Source: Lichenicoccus sp963693035
GTDB taxonomy: Bacteria; Pseudomonadota; Alphaproteobacteria; Acetobacterales; Acetobacteraceae
Length of the DNA: 64,000 bases
Direction: 5' to 3'
Assembly (NCBI GenBank): GCA_963693035.2
Contig: CAXMMQ010000004.1
Coordinates: 334,616 to 398,615 of the forward strand
Position 1 is the first letter of the stretch. Each line of letters begins with the position of its first letter. Positions 1 to 8,957 of the stretch are shown in pieces. Both the position numbers and the translations under genes were made by a program. The notes under the pieces were generated by a model, which worked only from the letters and a program-made list of their open reading frames with translations, made no database searches and was not told where the DNA came from.

Positions 1-46
1 GGACCTTGCGGTCGCTGCCGAAGCCCAGGGCTGACTTGATGCTCAT
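1..46 (-). CDS. Possible 5' end of an unidentified gene cut by the window edge
   Basis: An ATG at 46-44 on the minus strand opens a frame that runs off the left edge and shows 15 codons (MSIKSALGFGSDRKV). A GAGGA purine run lies about 10 nt upstream and could be a ribosome binding site. The frame is also open upstream to beyond position 180, so the start is uncertain. It lies downstream of folC on the same strand. The visible piece is too short to name a function. Confidence 0.3.
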   Translation of the reverse strand, partial: MSIKSALGFGSDRKV

Positions 47-148
47 GCCGATGCCGTCCTCATCCGAATGCAGCTTCAGGTCAAGGCAGCGGCAAAGGTT
101 GAGCGGAAACGGGGTTTTGATGACCTGGCTTCGAGGAACGATCCCCAA

Positions 149-305
149 GCACGCTTCGAGACGCCTGCTGTTGGATGAGAGCGGCCTAAAGGGCCGCGGC
201 CGGCGTAACTTCTTGAACACCGTAGCGGAGCGGCCGTCTGGCGGTGATCAGCGAAGCGCAGAAAGGGCGCGTCGGATCGCCAGCAGCAGGCGTTTTGAAG
301 CGTGC
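149..305. repeat. Inverted-repeat element downstream of folC
   Basis: Positions 149-174 and 280-305 are near-perfect reverse complements (26 nt arms, 3 mismatches) around a 105 nt centre. The right arm ends one base before the folC stop codon (306-308). The arms are too far apart for an ordinary intrinsic terminator. The arrangement resembles a MITE or paired-REP element, but no second copy was noticed in this window, so the class is a guess. Confidence 0.5.
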
Positions 306-1634
306 TCAGGTTGGGCGCCAGCCTTCTGCCTTCAGCACCTCTCCGGCCAGATAGAGGCTGCCGCAGATCAGGATGCGGCCCGGCTCGGGCGCCTCCCGCA
401 CAATGGCAGCCACGGCTTCGGCCACCGTAGGACCCCTGAGCGCGCGGCCGCCGCTGGCCTCGATGATCGCCTCGACAGACAGCGCCATGTGCTGATGCGG
501 CTCCGCAACCGCATGGATGGTGCGGGCGTGGTCCAGCAGGGGCCGCAGGAAGCCGGCGGCGTCCTTGGCCTGCTTCATGCCGATGACCAGATGCACCGGG
601 CGGTCATGCCAGCTCTCGAGCACCCCGCCGAGGGCCAGACCGGCGCCGGGGTTGTGGCCGCCATCGAGCCACAGCTCCCAGCCGTCCGGAAGCCCGGCGG
701 CGAGCTTGCCCGACAGGCGCTGCATGCGGGCCGGCCAGCGCGTGTTGGCAATGCCGGCCCAGGCCCGGTCCGGCACCTGCAGGCCGCTCGCGCGCAGGGC
801 GGCGACCGCAAGCCCGGCATTCTCGACCTGATGCAGGCCGCGCAGCGCGCTCGGCGGCAGCGACAGGGATCCGTCGCCGTCCTCGTAGCGTAGTCCTGAC
901 CCATCCGGCGTGATGCTCCACTCCTGGTTGCGCCGCAGCAGGCGGGCCTGCCGGCACGCGGCCTCGCGCTCGAGCACGTCCAGCACGACCTCCGGTTGGT
1001 GCCCGGTGACGACCGGTATGCCGGGCTTGATGATTCCGGCCTTTTCCGCGGCGATGGCCTCGATCGTCTCGCCGAGGAACGCCTCGTGATCCATCGAGAT
1101 CGCGGTGATGACGGACGCGGCGGCGGTCGGGAGCACGTTAGTGGCGTCGTAGCGGCCACCGAGGCCGACCTCGATGATGGCCAGGTCGGCGGGATGTCGC
1201 GAGAACAGCAGGAAGCCGGCGGCGGTCAGCACCTCGAAAACGGTGATGGCACCGCCGTCATTGACCTGCTCGATCTCCTCGAGCACCGACGTCAGCTCGG
1301 CGTCGCCCACCAGGCGCCCGGCGATGCGGTATCGCTCGGTGATGTCGACCAGATGCGGCGAGATGGTGACGTGGGTGCGCCAGCCGGCGGCTTCCGCGAC
1401 CGCCCGCAGCGTTGCGCAGGTGCTGCCCTTGCCGTTGGTGCCGGCCACGTGGACCACCGGGGGTAGCCGGCGCTCGGGATGGCCGAGGCGCTCCAGCAGG
1501 CCCTGCAGCCGGCCTAGCGACAGGTCGATCAACGCCGGGTAGAGCCGGTGCAGCCGCTCTAGGACGGCGCCGGAGCGCCCGACGAATTCCGGGCTCGCTC
1601 CCAGTGCAGAGGCGAGCCCTGGCACCTTGCTCAT
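306..1634 (-). CDS. folC: Bifunctional dihydrofolate/folylpolyglutamate synthase
   Basis: This 442-residue protein matches the usual FolC length. The ATP-binding loop HVAGTNGKGST lies at about residues 62-72. Further family hallmarks follow, including EVGLGGRYDATN, the SMDHEAFLG segment and a C-terminal ligase domain with LWLDGGHNPGAG. FolC adds glutamate to dihydropteroate and to reduced folates in the cytosol. The ATG is 10 nt downstream of the accD stop, so the gene is the last of a trpB-trpA-accD-folC run on the minus strand. The accD-folC linkage is common in proteobacteria. Identification is secure. Confidence 0.95.
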   Translation of the reverse strand: MSKVPGLASALGASPEFVGRSGAVLERLHRLYPALIDLSLGRLQGLLERLGHPERRLPPVVHVAGTNGKGSTCATLRAVAEAAGWRTHVTISPHLVDITERYRIAGRLVGDAELTSVLEEIEQVNDGGAITVFEVLTAAGFLLFSRHPADLAIIEVGLGGRYDATNVLPTAAASVITAISMDHEAFLGETIEAIAAEKAGIIKPGIPVVTGHQPEVVLDVLEREAACRQARLLRRNQEWSITPDGSGLRYEDGDGSLSLPPSALRGLHQVENAGLAVAALRASGLQVPDRAWAGIANTRWPARMQRLSGKLAAGLPDGWELWLDGGHNPGAGLALGGVLESWHDRPVHLVIGMKQAKDAAGFLRPLLDHARTIHAVAEPHQHMALSVEAIIEASGGRALRGPTVAEAVAAIVREAPEPGRILICGSLYLAGEVLKAEGWRPT

Positions 1635-1644
1635 CGGGCCTGGC

Positions 1645-2544
1645 TCAGGCGGCCTGGGTGACCGGTTCGAGCGCGCGGCCGGTCTCGACCGGATGATCCA
1701 GCTTGCCCAGCAGCGCGATCACACGTCCCAAGGTCTCTCGCATCTCGCCGCGTGGCACCACCATGTCGAGCATGCCATGCTGCAGCAAGTATTCCGCCCG
1801 CTGGAAGCCTTCCGGCAGGGTCTCGCGGACCGTCTGCTCGATCACCCGCTGGCCGGCAAAGCCGATCAGGGCGTTCGGTTCGGCGATCTGGATATCGCCC
1901 AGCATCGCGAAGCTGGCGGTGACGCCGCCGGTGGTGGGATCGGTCATCACCACGATGTACGGCAGCCCGGCCTCGCGCACCATCTGCACGGCGATCGTGG
2001 TGCGCGGCATCTGCATCAGCGAGATCATGCCCTCCTGCATCCGTGCGCCCCCGGAGGCGGTGAAGATCACCAGCGGCGCGCGCTGCAGCACCGCGAGCTT
2101 CGCCGCGGCCACCACGCCTTCGCCGAGCGCCGCTCCCATCGTGCCGGCCAGGAACTCGAACGCCATGACCCCGACCACGGCGCGATCGCCGGTGATGGTG
2201 CCATGCGCCACCACCAGTGCCTCGTCGAGGTGGGTTTTGCTGCGGTTCTCCTTGAGGCGGTCGGTGTAACGCTTCTGGTCCCTGAACCCGAGCGGATCGA
2301 CCGGTGCGCGCGGCAGCTCGATGCGGGTGAAGCTGCCCTCGTCGAAGGTCCAGTTCAGGCGTTCGTTGACCAGCGCCCGCATGTGATGCCCGCAATACGG
2401 GCAGACCTTGAGGGTGCGCTCGAGCTCCTTGACGAAGATCATCTGGTTGCAGGCCGCGCACTGCGTCCAGAGGTTGTCCGGCACCTCGCGCTTGCCGAGC
2501 AGGTTGCGGATCTTCGGGCGGACGAACTCTGTGAGCCAGCTCAT
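1645..2544 (-). CDS. accD: Acetyl-CoA carboxylase carboxyltransferase subunit beta
   Basis: This 299-residue protein carries the N-terminal four-cysteine zinc ribbon (C29, C32, C48, C51) characteristic of AccD. A crotonase-like carboxyltransferase core follows, with FTASGGARMQEG and TTGGVTASFAMLGD. With AccA (not in this window) it transfers the carboxyl group from carboxybiotin to acetyl-CoA, the first step of fatty acid synthesis. The ATG follows the trpA stop by 5 nt, with a GGAG run about 11 nt upstream, so it is probably cotranscribed with trpA and folC. Confidence 0.96.
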   Translation of the reverse strand: MSWLTEFVRPKIRNLLGKREVPDNLWTQCAACNQMIFVKELERTLKVCPYCGHHMRALVNERLNWTFDEGSFTRIELPRAPVDPLGFRDQKRYTDRLKENRSKTHLDEALVVAHGTITGDRAVVGVMAFEFLAGTMGAALGEGVVAAAKLAVLQRAPLVIFTASGGARMQEGMISLMQMPRTTIAVQMVREAGLPYIVVMTDPTTGGVTASFAMLGDIQIAEPNALIGFAGQRVIEQTVRETLPEGFQRAEYLLQHGMLDMVVPRGEMRETLGRVIALLGKLDHPVETGRALEPVTQAA

Positions 2545-2549
2545 CTGAT

Positions 2550-3416
2550 TCAGATCTCCGTTGCCGTAACGGCAAAACGGGCGGAGCGAACCCCGTCCGC
2601 AAGCGCCTGCACCTGCGCCAGCACGCGGCTGACGGTGTCCGGGCCGGCACGACCGGCCTCGTCGAGCGATGCGGCCAGCGTCTCGATCAGCGAGGACGCC
2701 ACCACTGCGGCATCGGCGACGCGAACGGCGCCGGCCGCCTGCGCCGGCGTGCGGATGCCGAAGCCGATCGCGACCGGCATGTCGGTGGCGGCGCGCAGGC
2801 GTGGCAGCGCCGCTGCGAGGTCCGCATCACTCGCAGAGCGCGTCCCGGTGATGCCGGTGATGCTGACATAATAGACGAAGCCGGATGCGCCGCGGAGAAC
2901 CACCGCCAATCGCTCGGCCGTGGTGGTCGGGGCAACCAGCCGGATGATGTCCAGTCCGGACGACTCGGCCGGCGCTTCGAGCAGGTCCGCTTCCTCCGAC
3001 GGCAGATCGACGACGATCAGCCCGTCCACGCCCGCCGCCGCGGCATCCGTGCAGAAGCGCTGGGCGCCATAGCTTTCGATCGGGTTGAGGTAGCCCATCA
3101 GGATGACGGGGGTCGCGTCGTCGTCGGCACGGAACCGGCGCACCATCTCGAGCACCCGGCTCAACGTCGAGCCGGCGCGCAGGCCGCGCCAGGCGGCTGC
3201 CTGGATGGTCGGGCCGTCTGCCATCGGATCGGTGAAGGGGACGCCGATTTCGATCAGGTCGGCGCCGGCCGCCGGCATGCCGCGCAGGATGGCGAGCGAG
3301 GTGTCGAAGTCCGGGTCGCAGGCTTCCAGGAACGGGATCAAGGCACCGCGGCCGGCGCCGTCTTCCGCCTCGGCCAGTTCCGCAAAGCGTGCGTGGATCC
3401 GGCGGCGGTGGCTCAC
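2550..3416 (-). CDS. trpA: Tryptophan synthase alpha chain
   Basis: TrpA cleaves indole-3-glycerol phosphate to indole and glyceraldehyde 3-phosphate. The catalytic glutamate and aspartate of the family are visible in LIEIGVPFTDP (E56 and D63 from the chosen start). Other family blocks are GYLNPIESYG, GVDGLIVVDLP and a C-terminal IGFGI phosphate-binding turn. The start chosen is a GTG at 3416-3414 overlapping the trpB stop (GTGA), giving 288 residues. The open frame continues upstream, but those residues lie within trpB and have no family match. Confidence 0.95.
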   Translation of the reverse strand: MSHRRRIHARFAELAEAEDGAGRGALIPFLEACDPDFDTSLAILRGMPAAGADLIEIGVPFTDPMADGPTIQAAAWRGLRAGSTLSRVLEMVRRFRADDDATPVILMGYLNPIESYGAQRFCTDAAAAGVDGLIVVDLPSEEADLLEAPAESSGLDIIRLVAPTTTAERLAVVLRGASGFVYYVSITGITGTRSASDADLAAALPRLRAATDMPVAIGFGIRTPAQAAGAVRVADAAVVASSLIETLAASLDEAGRAGPDTVSRVLAQVQALADGVRSARFAVTATEI

Positions 3417-4705
3417 AGCGTCACACCCAGGTGCTTGGCGACGGTGAAGATGTCCTTGTCGCCGCGACCCGACAGGTTCATCAGGATGATGTCGTCGGCG
3501 CTCATCGTCGGTGCAAGCTTGGCGATATGGGCCAGGGCGTGGGCGCACTCGAGGGCCGGGATGATGCCTTCGGTGCGGGTGCAGAGCTGGAACGCATCGA
3601 GCGCCTCCTGGTCGGTGATGCCGACATACTCCGCACGGCCGATCTCATGCAGCCATGAATGCTCCGGACCGATGCCCGGGTAGTCGAGGCCGGCGCTGAT
3701 GCTGTGCGCCTCGGTGATCTGGCCTTCGTCATCCTGCAGCAGGTAGGTGCGATTGCCGTGCAGCACCCCGGGACGCCCGCGATTGATGCTGGCCGCCTGC
3801 TCGCCGCTGTCCAGGCCGCGGCCCGCGGCCTCGACGCCGATCAGCCGCACCGCCGGGTCGTCCAGGAAGGCGTGGAAGATGCCCATGGCGTTCGAGCCGC
3901 CGCCCACGGAGGCGACGACCGCATCCGGCAGCCTGCCTTCGGCTTGGTGCAGTTGCTGGCGGGCTTCGTCGCCAATGACGCACTGGAAGTCGCGCACCAT
4001 TGCCGGATAGGGGTGCGGGCCGGCGACCGTACCAATCAGGTAGTAGGTGTCGTGCACATTGGCGACCCAGTCGCGCAGCGCCTCGTTCATCGCGTCCTTC
4101 AGCGTGCCGGCGCCGCTCCTGACGGAATGCACCTCGGCGCCCAGCAGGCGCATGCGGAACACGTTGGGCTGCTGACGCTCGACATCGGTGGCGCCCATGT
4201 AGACAACGCATTTCAGCCCGAACAGCGCGCAGGCAGTGGCGGTGGCGACGCCATGCTGGCCGGCGCCGGTTTCGGCGATGATCCGGGTGCGGCCCATGCG
4301 GCGGGCCAGCAGGATCTGGCCCATCACGTTGTTGAGCTTGTGCGACCCGGTATGGTTCAGCTCCTCTCGCTTGAGGTAGATGCGCGCGCCGCCGAGTTCG
4401 GCCGTGAGTCGTCTCGCCAGCCAGAGCGGGCTGGGGCGGCCGACATAGTCCTTGAGGTGGACGTCGAGATCGCGCCGAAACTCCGGATCGGCCTTTGCCG
4501 CTTCGTAGGCCGCTTCCAGTTCCAGGATCAGCGGCATCAGGGTCTCGGCGACGAACCTGCCGCCGAAGATGCCGAACCGGCCGCGTTCGTCCGGCCCATG
4601 CCTCAGGCTGTTCGCCCGGTCGCTGCTGGCGCGGTCGGCCAGGGCCGCCGTCACTCCTTGAGCCGCCTTGTCTGGTCGGGCTTCTGTCTTAACCTGCGTG
4701 CTCAA
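3413..4705 (-). CDS. trpB: Tryptophan synthase beta chain
   Basis: TrpB condenses indole with serine using pyridoxal phosphate. The PLP lysine lies in ELNHTGSHKLNN (K123 from the chosen start), and the GGGSNAMG phosphate-binding loop is present. A TTG at 4705 is preferred because a GGAGG motif sits 5 nt upstream. This gives 430 residues with a short nonconserved leader before SLRHGPDERGRFG. An in-frame start at 4756 would add 17 residues. trpB is the first gene of the minus-strand trpB-trpA-accD-folC run and is divergent from corA. No trp leader peptide was recognised. Confidence 0.95.
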   Translation of the reverse strand: MSTQVKTEARPDKAAQGVTAALADRASSDRANSLRHGPDERGRFGIFGGRFVAETLMPLILELEAAYEAAKADPEFRRDLDVHLKDYVGRPSPLWLARRLTAELGGARIYLKREELNHTGSHKLNNVMGQILLARRMGRTRIIAETGAGQHGVATATACALFGLKCVVYMGATDVERQQPNVFRMRLLGAEVHSVRSGAGTLKDAMNEALRDWVANVHDTYYLIGTVAGPHPYPAMVRDFQCVIGDEARQQLHQAEGRLPDAVVASVGGGSNAMGIFHAFLDDPAVRLIGVEAAGRGLDSGEQAASINRGRPGVLHGNRTYLLQDDEGQITEAHSISAGLDYPGIGPEHSWLHEIGRAEYVGITDQEALDAFQLCTRTEGIIPALECAHALAHIAKLAPTMSADDIILMNLSGRGDKDIFTVAKHLGVTL

Positions 4706-4887
4706 CTGGGCCTCCGGTGCAGCAGACTTCCTAGCGCAGCGAGCTTGGCAGGTCACGCCCCGACCTGGGCGATGGGCTCGATCTAGCGATCTTGCGGCGG
4801 GGCCGCGATGCCGCCAGATTTCGACCTCTGCGAGGCGATCCTGCGCCGGCCATCCATGCTTGCGGCCATCCTTGCTGCGGAGTGTCC

Positions 4888-5853
4888 ATGTTCCTTGCCC
4901 ACGCAGCCGGCCGTCCTCCTCGCGCAGTCCAGGACGAGCGCGAGACGGAACCGACCGGCTGGCTCGACCTGATCGAGCCGACCGACGCCGAACTGCAGCT
5001 CGCCTCGCGCCTGACTGGGTTGCGCATCCCGACCCGGGCCGACCTCGAGGAGATCGAGAACTCCAGTCGCATGTCGATGGAGCAGGAGGTCTTCTACCTG
5101 TCGATGCCGCTGGTGCGCAGGGTCGACGACAACACCTTCGTGACCCCGATCGGCTTCGTGCTGAGCCCGGAGCGGCTCATCACGATCCGCTACACCGATT
5201 TCAGCGTGTTCGAGACCGTTGCCAGGCAGGTCGAGCACCGCGATGGCAACTGCCCGGCCGACACCGTCATGGTCATGCTCATCGAGGCCATGATCGATCG
5301 GCTGGCGGATCTCCTCGAACGCATGGGTGCGGAACTGGATCGGCTGTCCCGGCACATCTTCCGCGGCGACCGCAATCGCAGGGGCGCGGACAGGAAGCTG
5401 CGCAGCCAGCTTCGGCATGTCGGACGGACCGAGGAGCTCCGGTCCGACATACGGGAGAGCCTGCTCGGCCTGGGCCGGATTGCGCTCTATGTCGTGGAGC
5501 ATGCCGGGGACGCGCTGCATGGGACACTACGCACTCGGCTGAACAGTTGCAGCCGGGACATCAATAGCCTCAACGACTACGTGAGCGACGTCAGCAACAA
5601 GGTTCAGTTTCTGCTCGACGCCACGCTTGGCTTTATCAACATCGAGCAAAATAACGGGATCCGGCTGCTGACCGTGGTCAGCATCGTGGGGATCCCGCCA
5701 ACCTTCATCGCCAGCCTCTACGGCATGAACTTCAAGGTCATGCCGGAGCTGAACTGGACCTATGGCTATTACTACGCGTTGACGCTCATGGCGCTCACGG
5801 TGATCGTGCCGATGATCTGGTTCTGGAGACGAGGATGGCTGGGAACCCAATGA
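4888..5853 (+). CDS. corA: CorA-family divalent cation transporter
   Basis: The C terminus has the CorA signature: YGMN at the end of the first transmembrane helix, a short acidic and aromatic loop (MPELNWTYGY), and a second helix ending in a basic tail. The long N-terminal part is the cytosolic funnel domain. The ATG at 4888 gives 321 residues, the usual size, with CGGAG nearby; the frame is open to 4792 but adds nonconserved sequence. The family carries Mg2+, Co2+ or, in ZntB-like members, Zn2+; the exact ion cannot be told here. The stop overlaps the next start. Confidence 0.88.
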   Translation: MFLAHAAGRPPRAVQDERETEPTGWLDLIEPTDAELQLASRLTGLRIPTRADLEEIENSSRMSMEQEVFYLSMPLVRRVDDNTFVTPIGFVLSPERLITIRYTDFSVFETVARQVEHRDGNCPADTVMVMLIEAMIDRLADLLERMGAELDRLSRHIFRGDRNRRGADRKLRSQLRHVGRTEELRSDIRESLLGLGRIALYVVEHAGDALHGTLRTRLNSCSRDINSLNDYVSDVSNKVQFLLDATLGFINIEQNNGIRLLTVVSIVGIPPTFIASLYGMNFKVMPELNWTYGYYYALTLMALTVIVPMIWFWRRGWLGTQ

Positions 5854-6407
5854 GCCGCCGAGTGCATGGGGCAGGCTGGGCCCTCCTGGTCGCCGGCGGC
5901 AGCCTGCTGGCAACGGCGCCGGCGCGGGCTGCCGAGGCGCCTGCAGGCCTGGCAGCACCGGCAGGATCCATCGGAGGCATGGCGTTCCAGTATCGCGGCG
6001 ATCTCGGTGGGCCCCTCAACGGACATCTGCTGCTGGCCCTGCAGCCACCGGATGCGAACGGGCATCTGCAAGGTCAGGTGCTGCTCCTGCCGGCGGCGGG
6101 AGGAGCTGGAACGTCCGGCACCGTCACCGGCTCGATCCGATCCGGACCGTTGCCCGGAGGAGCGACTTGCACCCTCGATGTCTCGCTGCGCGGCTTGCGT
6201 CCGGCCGGCAGGGCGCTTGTCCTGGAGGGCACCTGCTCGGCGAGTAAGCTTTCGGGCTCCATCAGAACGCAGGACCCGGCAGCCGGATGGTTTGCGCGGC
6301 AGATCTTCTGGTGGCCCGGCGGAGACACCGGCGGCCGCTACTGGCTGACCAGGACCGGCTCTATCGACCGGGCCGAACCGCAGCTTGGCACCCGTTCGTT
6401 CGAGTAG
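5850..6407 (+). CDS. Secreted protein of unknown function
   Basis: The ATG at 5850 overlaps the corA stop (ATGA), indicating translational coupling. The 185-residue product starts with a classic signal peptide: two arginines, a hydrophobic stretch and a cleavage site near APARA-AEA, so export is likely. The mature part is Gly/Ala-rich with two cysteines (in ATCTLD and GTCSAS) that could form a disulfide, and it has an aromatic C-terminal region (IFWWPGG). I do not recognise a family. The link to CorA suggests an envelope role but does not prove one. Confidence 0.7.
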   Translation: MSRRVHGAGWALLVAGGSLLATAPARAAEAPAGLAAPAGSIGGMAFQYRGDLGGPLNGHLLLALQPPDANGHLQGQVLLLPAAGGAGTSGTVTGSIRSGPLPGGATCTLDVSLRGLRPAGRALVLEGTCSASKLSGSIRTQDPAAGWFARQIFWWPGGDTGGRYWLTRTGSIDRAEPQLGTRSFE

Positions 6408-6435
6408 ACGAAGAATCTCGAATAGAGGATGGATG

Positions 6436-6465
6436 TTGACGACGACCGGCAGCCGGTCCTAAGGT
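6436..6465 (+). promoter_or_regulatory. Candidate sigma-70 promoter of rho
   Basis: TTGACG at 6436-6441 and TAAGGT at 6460-6465 are separated by 18 nt in the 255 nt gap before rho. The -35 matches 5 of 6 consensus bases; the -10 is weaker. This would give a leader of roughly 190 nt. Confidence 0.4.
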
Positions 6466-6497
6466 CCGGGCGTTCCGGATTTCGTCACGAGTTCCGG

Positions 6498-6638
6498 TCC
6501 TCCCTCCCCTTGGGAACGTGTCGGACATCATGAGCACGGGAGCCTCTCCCGCTGCCGCCCGGCATTCGCTCGGTTCAGGTCAGGACAGTCCCGACCGGTT
6601 CCTCCCTCCCTGAGCGGTATCGTTCCAGTCCTCCTCTC
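6498..6638 (+). promoter_or_regulatory. Pyrimidine-rich leader upstream of rho
   Basis: Three uninterrupted C/T tracts occur at 6498-6511, 6599-6611 and 6629-6638, within the presumed rho leader. Rho binds unstructured C-rich RNA, and rho genes in other bacteria are autoregulated in their leaders. These tracts are therefore candidate rut sites; this is inference from composition alone. Confidence 0.35.
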
Positions 6639-6662
6639 GACCTGCCATTCGAGGCGTCACGA

Positions 6663-7937
6663 ATGCATCTCGCCGAACTCAAGGCCAAGACCCCTTCCGA
6701 TCTGCTGTCCTACGCGGAATCGCTGCAGATCGAGAACGCATCGTCCCTGCGCAAGCAGGACATGATGTTCGCCATCCTCAAAAACCTTGCCGAAAACGAC
6801 CAGGCGATCCACGGCGAGGGCACGCTCGAAATCCTCTCCGACGGATTCGGCTTCCTGCGGTCGCCGGAAGCCAACTACCTGCCTGGGCCGGACGACATCT
6901 ATGTGAGCCCAAGCCAGGTGCGTCGCTTCGGGCTGCGGACCGGCGACACCGTCGAGGGGCAGATCCGCGCACCGCGCGATGGCGAGCGTTATTTCGCTCT
7001 GCTCAAGGTCAACACCATTAATTTCGAGGCGCCCGAGGCGGTCCGCCACCGGATCAACTTCGACAACTTGACGCCGCTCTATCCCGATCGCCGTCTCAAG
7101 ATGGAGTTCGACAACGCGCCGATCCCGGTAAAGGGCCAGACCAAGGACTTCACCTCGCGCGTCATCGACCTGGTGTCGCCGATCGGCATGGGGCAGCGGG
7201 CGCTCATCGTGGCACCGCCCCGGACCGGCAAGACGGTCATGCTGCAGAGCATCGCCACCGCGATCTCGCACAATCATCCGGAAGCCTTCCTGATCGTGCT
7301 GCTGATCGACGAGCGGCCCGAAGAGGTGACCGACATGGCGCGTTCGGTAAAGGGTGAGGTCGTGTCCTCGACCTTTGACGAACCGGCGACCCGACATGTC
7401 CAGGTCACCGAGATGGTACTGGAAAAGGCCAAGCGCCTGGTCGAGCACAAGCGCGACGTAGTGATCCTGCTGGACTCGATCACTCGCCTGGCGCGAGCCT
7501 ACAACACGGTCGTGCCGTCCTCGGGCAAGGTGCTGACCGGCGGCGTCGATGCGAACGCACTGCAGCGTCCGAAGCGCTTCTTTGGCGCGGCGCGCAACAT
7601 TGAGGAAGGCGGGTCGCTGACCATCATCGCGACCGCGCTGATCGATACCGGCAGCCGCATGGACGAGGTCATTTTCGAGGAATTTAAGGGCACCGGCAAT
7701 TCGGAGCTCATCCTCGATCGCAAGCTCTCCGACAAGCGCACCTTCCCGGCGATCGACATCACCAAGAGCGGCACCCGCAAGGAAGAACTCCTGGTCGACA
7801 AGGCCTCGCTGTCCAAGATGTGGGTGCTGCGTCGCATCCTGTCGCCGATGGGCACCATGGACGCGATGGATTTCCTGCTGGACAAGCTGAAATACAGCAA
7901 GACCAACCAGGATTTCTTCGACGCGATGAACACCTGA
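6663..7937 (+). CDS. rho: Transcription termination factor Rho
   Basis: The 424-residue protein is full length for alphaproteobacterial Rho. It has the N-terminal helical domain, the cold-shock RNA-binding domain (GFGFLRSPEANYLPGPDDIYVS), the Walker A loop APPRTGKT at about residues 184-191 and the Walker B region VVILLDSITRLARAYN. The Q-loop and R-loop region near GGVDANALQRPKRFFGAARN is intact. Rho is a hexameric RNA helicase that ends transcription and resolves R-loops. GAGGCG lies 7 nt before the ATG. Its position near mnmE and mnmG matches the alphaproteobacterial origin region. Confidence 0.97.
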   Translation: MHLAELKAKTPSDLLSYAESLQIENASSLRKQDMMFAILKNLAENDQAIHGEGTLEILSDGFGFLRSPEANYLPGPDDIYVSPSQVRRFGLRTGDTVEGQIRAPRDGERYFALLKVNTINFEAPEAVRHRINFDNLTPLYPDRRLKMEFDNAPIPVKGQTKDFTSRVIDLVSPIGMGQRALIVAPPRTGKTVMLQSIATAISHNHPEAFLIVLLIDERPEEVTDMARSVKGEVVSSTFDEPATRHVQVTEMVLEKAKRLVEHKRDVVILLDSITRLARAYNTVVPSSGKVLTGGVDANALQRPKRFFGAARNIEEGGSLTIIATALIDTGSRMDEVIFEEFKGTGNSELILDRKLSDKRTFPAIDITKSGTRKEELLVDKASLSKMWVLRRILSPMGTMDAMDFLLDKLKYSKTNQDFFDAMNT

Positions 7938-7982
7938 TTTCGCTAGCAGCAGGATCGACAATTCGAATCCCCGCTGCGTCCG

Positions 7983-8957
7983 TCAGTTGGGAACGAGAAC
8001 CGTGCTGCCGGTCGTCGCACGTGATGCCATCGCCCGATGCGCCTGTCCGGCATCTCGGAGCGGGAACTTCTGGCCCACCGTGATATTGACTGCGCCGCTC
8101 CCAACGACATCGAAGAGTTCGAGAAACGCCTGTTCTAATGCGTCGCGTTTGGAAATGAAGCTCATCAGGGTCGGGCGGGTAATGTACAGGCTGCCGCGTG
8201 ACGCAAGCTGGCTCAGGCTGACGCCGGTGACTTCGCCGGAAGCGTTGCCGAAGCTGACCATCAGCCCGCGTGGCGCCAAGCAGTCGAGGCTGGCCACGAA
8301 GCTGTCCTTGCCGACGCTGTCATAGACCACCGGCACCATGGCGCCTTCGGTGATCCGCCTCACCTGCGCAGGAAGATCGGCAATCCCCACGATCGTCTCG
8401 AAGGCGCCGTTCTCCCGCGCGATCTCCGCTTTTTCAGGCGTGGAGACGATGCCGATCACCCTGGCACCGAGGTGGCGCGCCCATTGGCACATCAGCAGCC
8501 CGATGCCGCCCGCAGCGGCGTGCACGACAATCGTTTCCCCGGCCTGCAGCGGCCGAACCTGGCGCAGCAGGGCCTGCACGGTGAGGCCACGCAACATCAT
8601 CCCGGCCGCGATGGTGAAGTCGATGGCGTCCGGCAGACGGACGAGCCGGTCGGCCGGCACCACACGACGCGTGGCGTAACTGCCGAAACTTGAGGGATAG
8701 GCGACGCGGTCACCGGGTGCCAGATCGGTGACGTCCGACCCGACGGCCTCTACAACACCGGCGCCCTCCATGCCGAGCACGGCTGGGAACCCGGGAACCT
8801 TGTACAAGCCAATACGATAATAGATGTCGATGTAGTTGAGACCGACGGCATGCTGGTGCACCAGCACCTCGCCGGCACCGGGTTCAGGCGTTGGTACATC
8901 CTCCCACTGCAGGACCTCCGGGCCGCCATACTCGTGAATGCGAATTGCCTTGGACAT
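7983..8957 (-). CDS. NADPH:quinone reductase (zinc-independent MDR family)
   Basis: The 324-residue protein belongs to the medium-chain dehydrogenase/reductase family, quinone oxidoreductase branch. It has an N-terminal GroES-like fold (EYGGPEVLQWEDVPTPEPG), a nucleotide-binding motif AAAGGIG, and lacks the zinc-ligand cysteines of alcohol dehydrogenases. The ATG at 8957 is chosen because AGGA lies 6 nt upstream; an ATG at 8960 and a TTG at 8972 are alternatives. It is convergent with rho, with 45 nt between the stops. The start overlaps the tail of a decayed MGMT gene. Physiological substrate unknown. Confidence 0.87.
   Translation of the reverse strand: MSKAIRIHEYGGPEVLQWEDVPTPEPGAGEVLVHQHAVGLNYIDIYYRIGLYKVPGFPAVLGMEGAGVVEAVGSDVTDLAPGDRVAYPSSFGSYATRRVVPADRLVRLPDAIDFTIAAGMMLRGLTVQALLRQVRPLQAGETIVVHAAAGGIGLLMCQWARHLGARVIGIVSTPEKAEIARENGAFETIVGIADLPAQVRRITEGAMVPVVYDSVGKDSFVASLDCLAPRGLMVSFGNASGEVTGVSLSQLASRGSLYITRPTLMSFISKRDALEQAFLELFDVVGSGAVNITVGQKFPLRDAGQAHRAMASRATTGSTVLVPN

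Noticed and set aside
4732..4887. Possible trp attenuator between trpB and corA
   Set aside because: No short leader peptide with tandem Trp codons or alternative hairpins was seen on the trpB strand.
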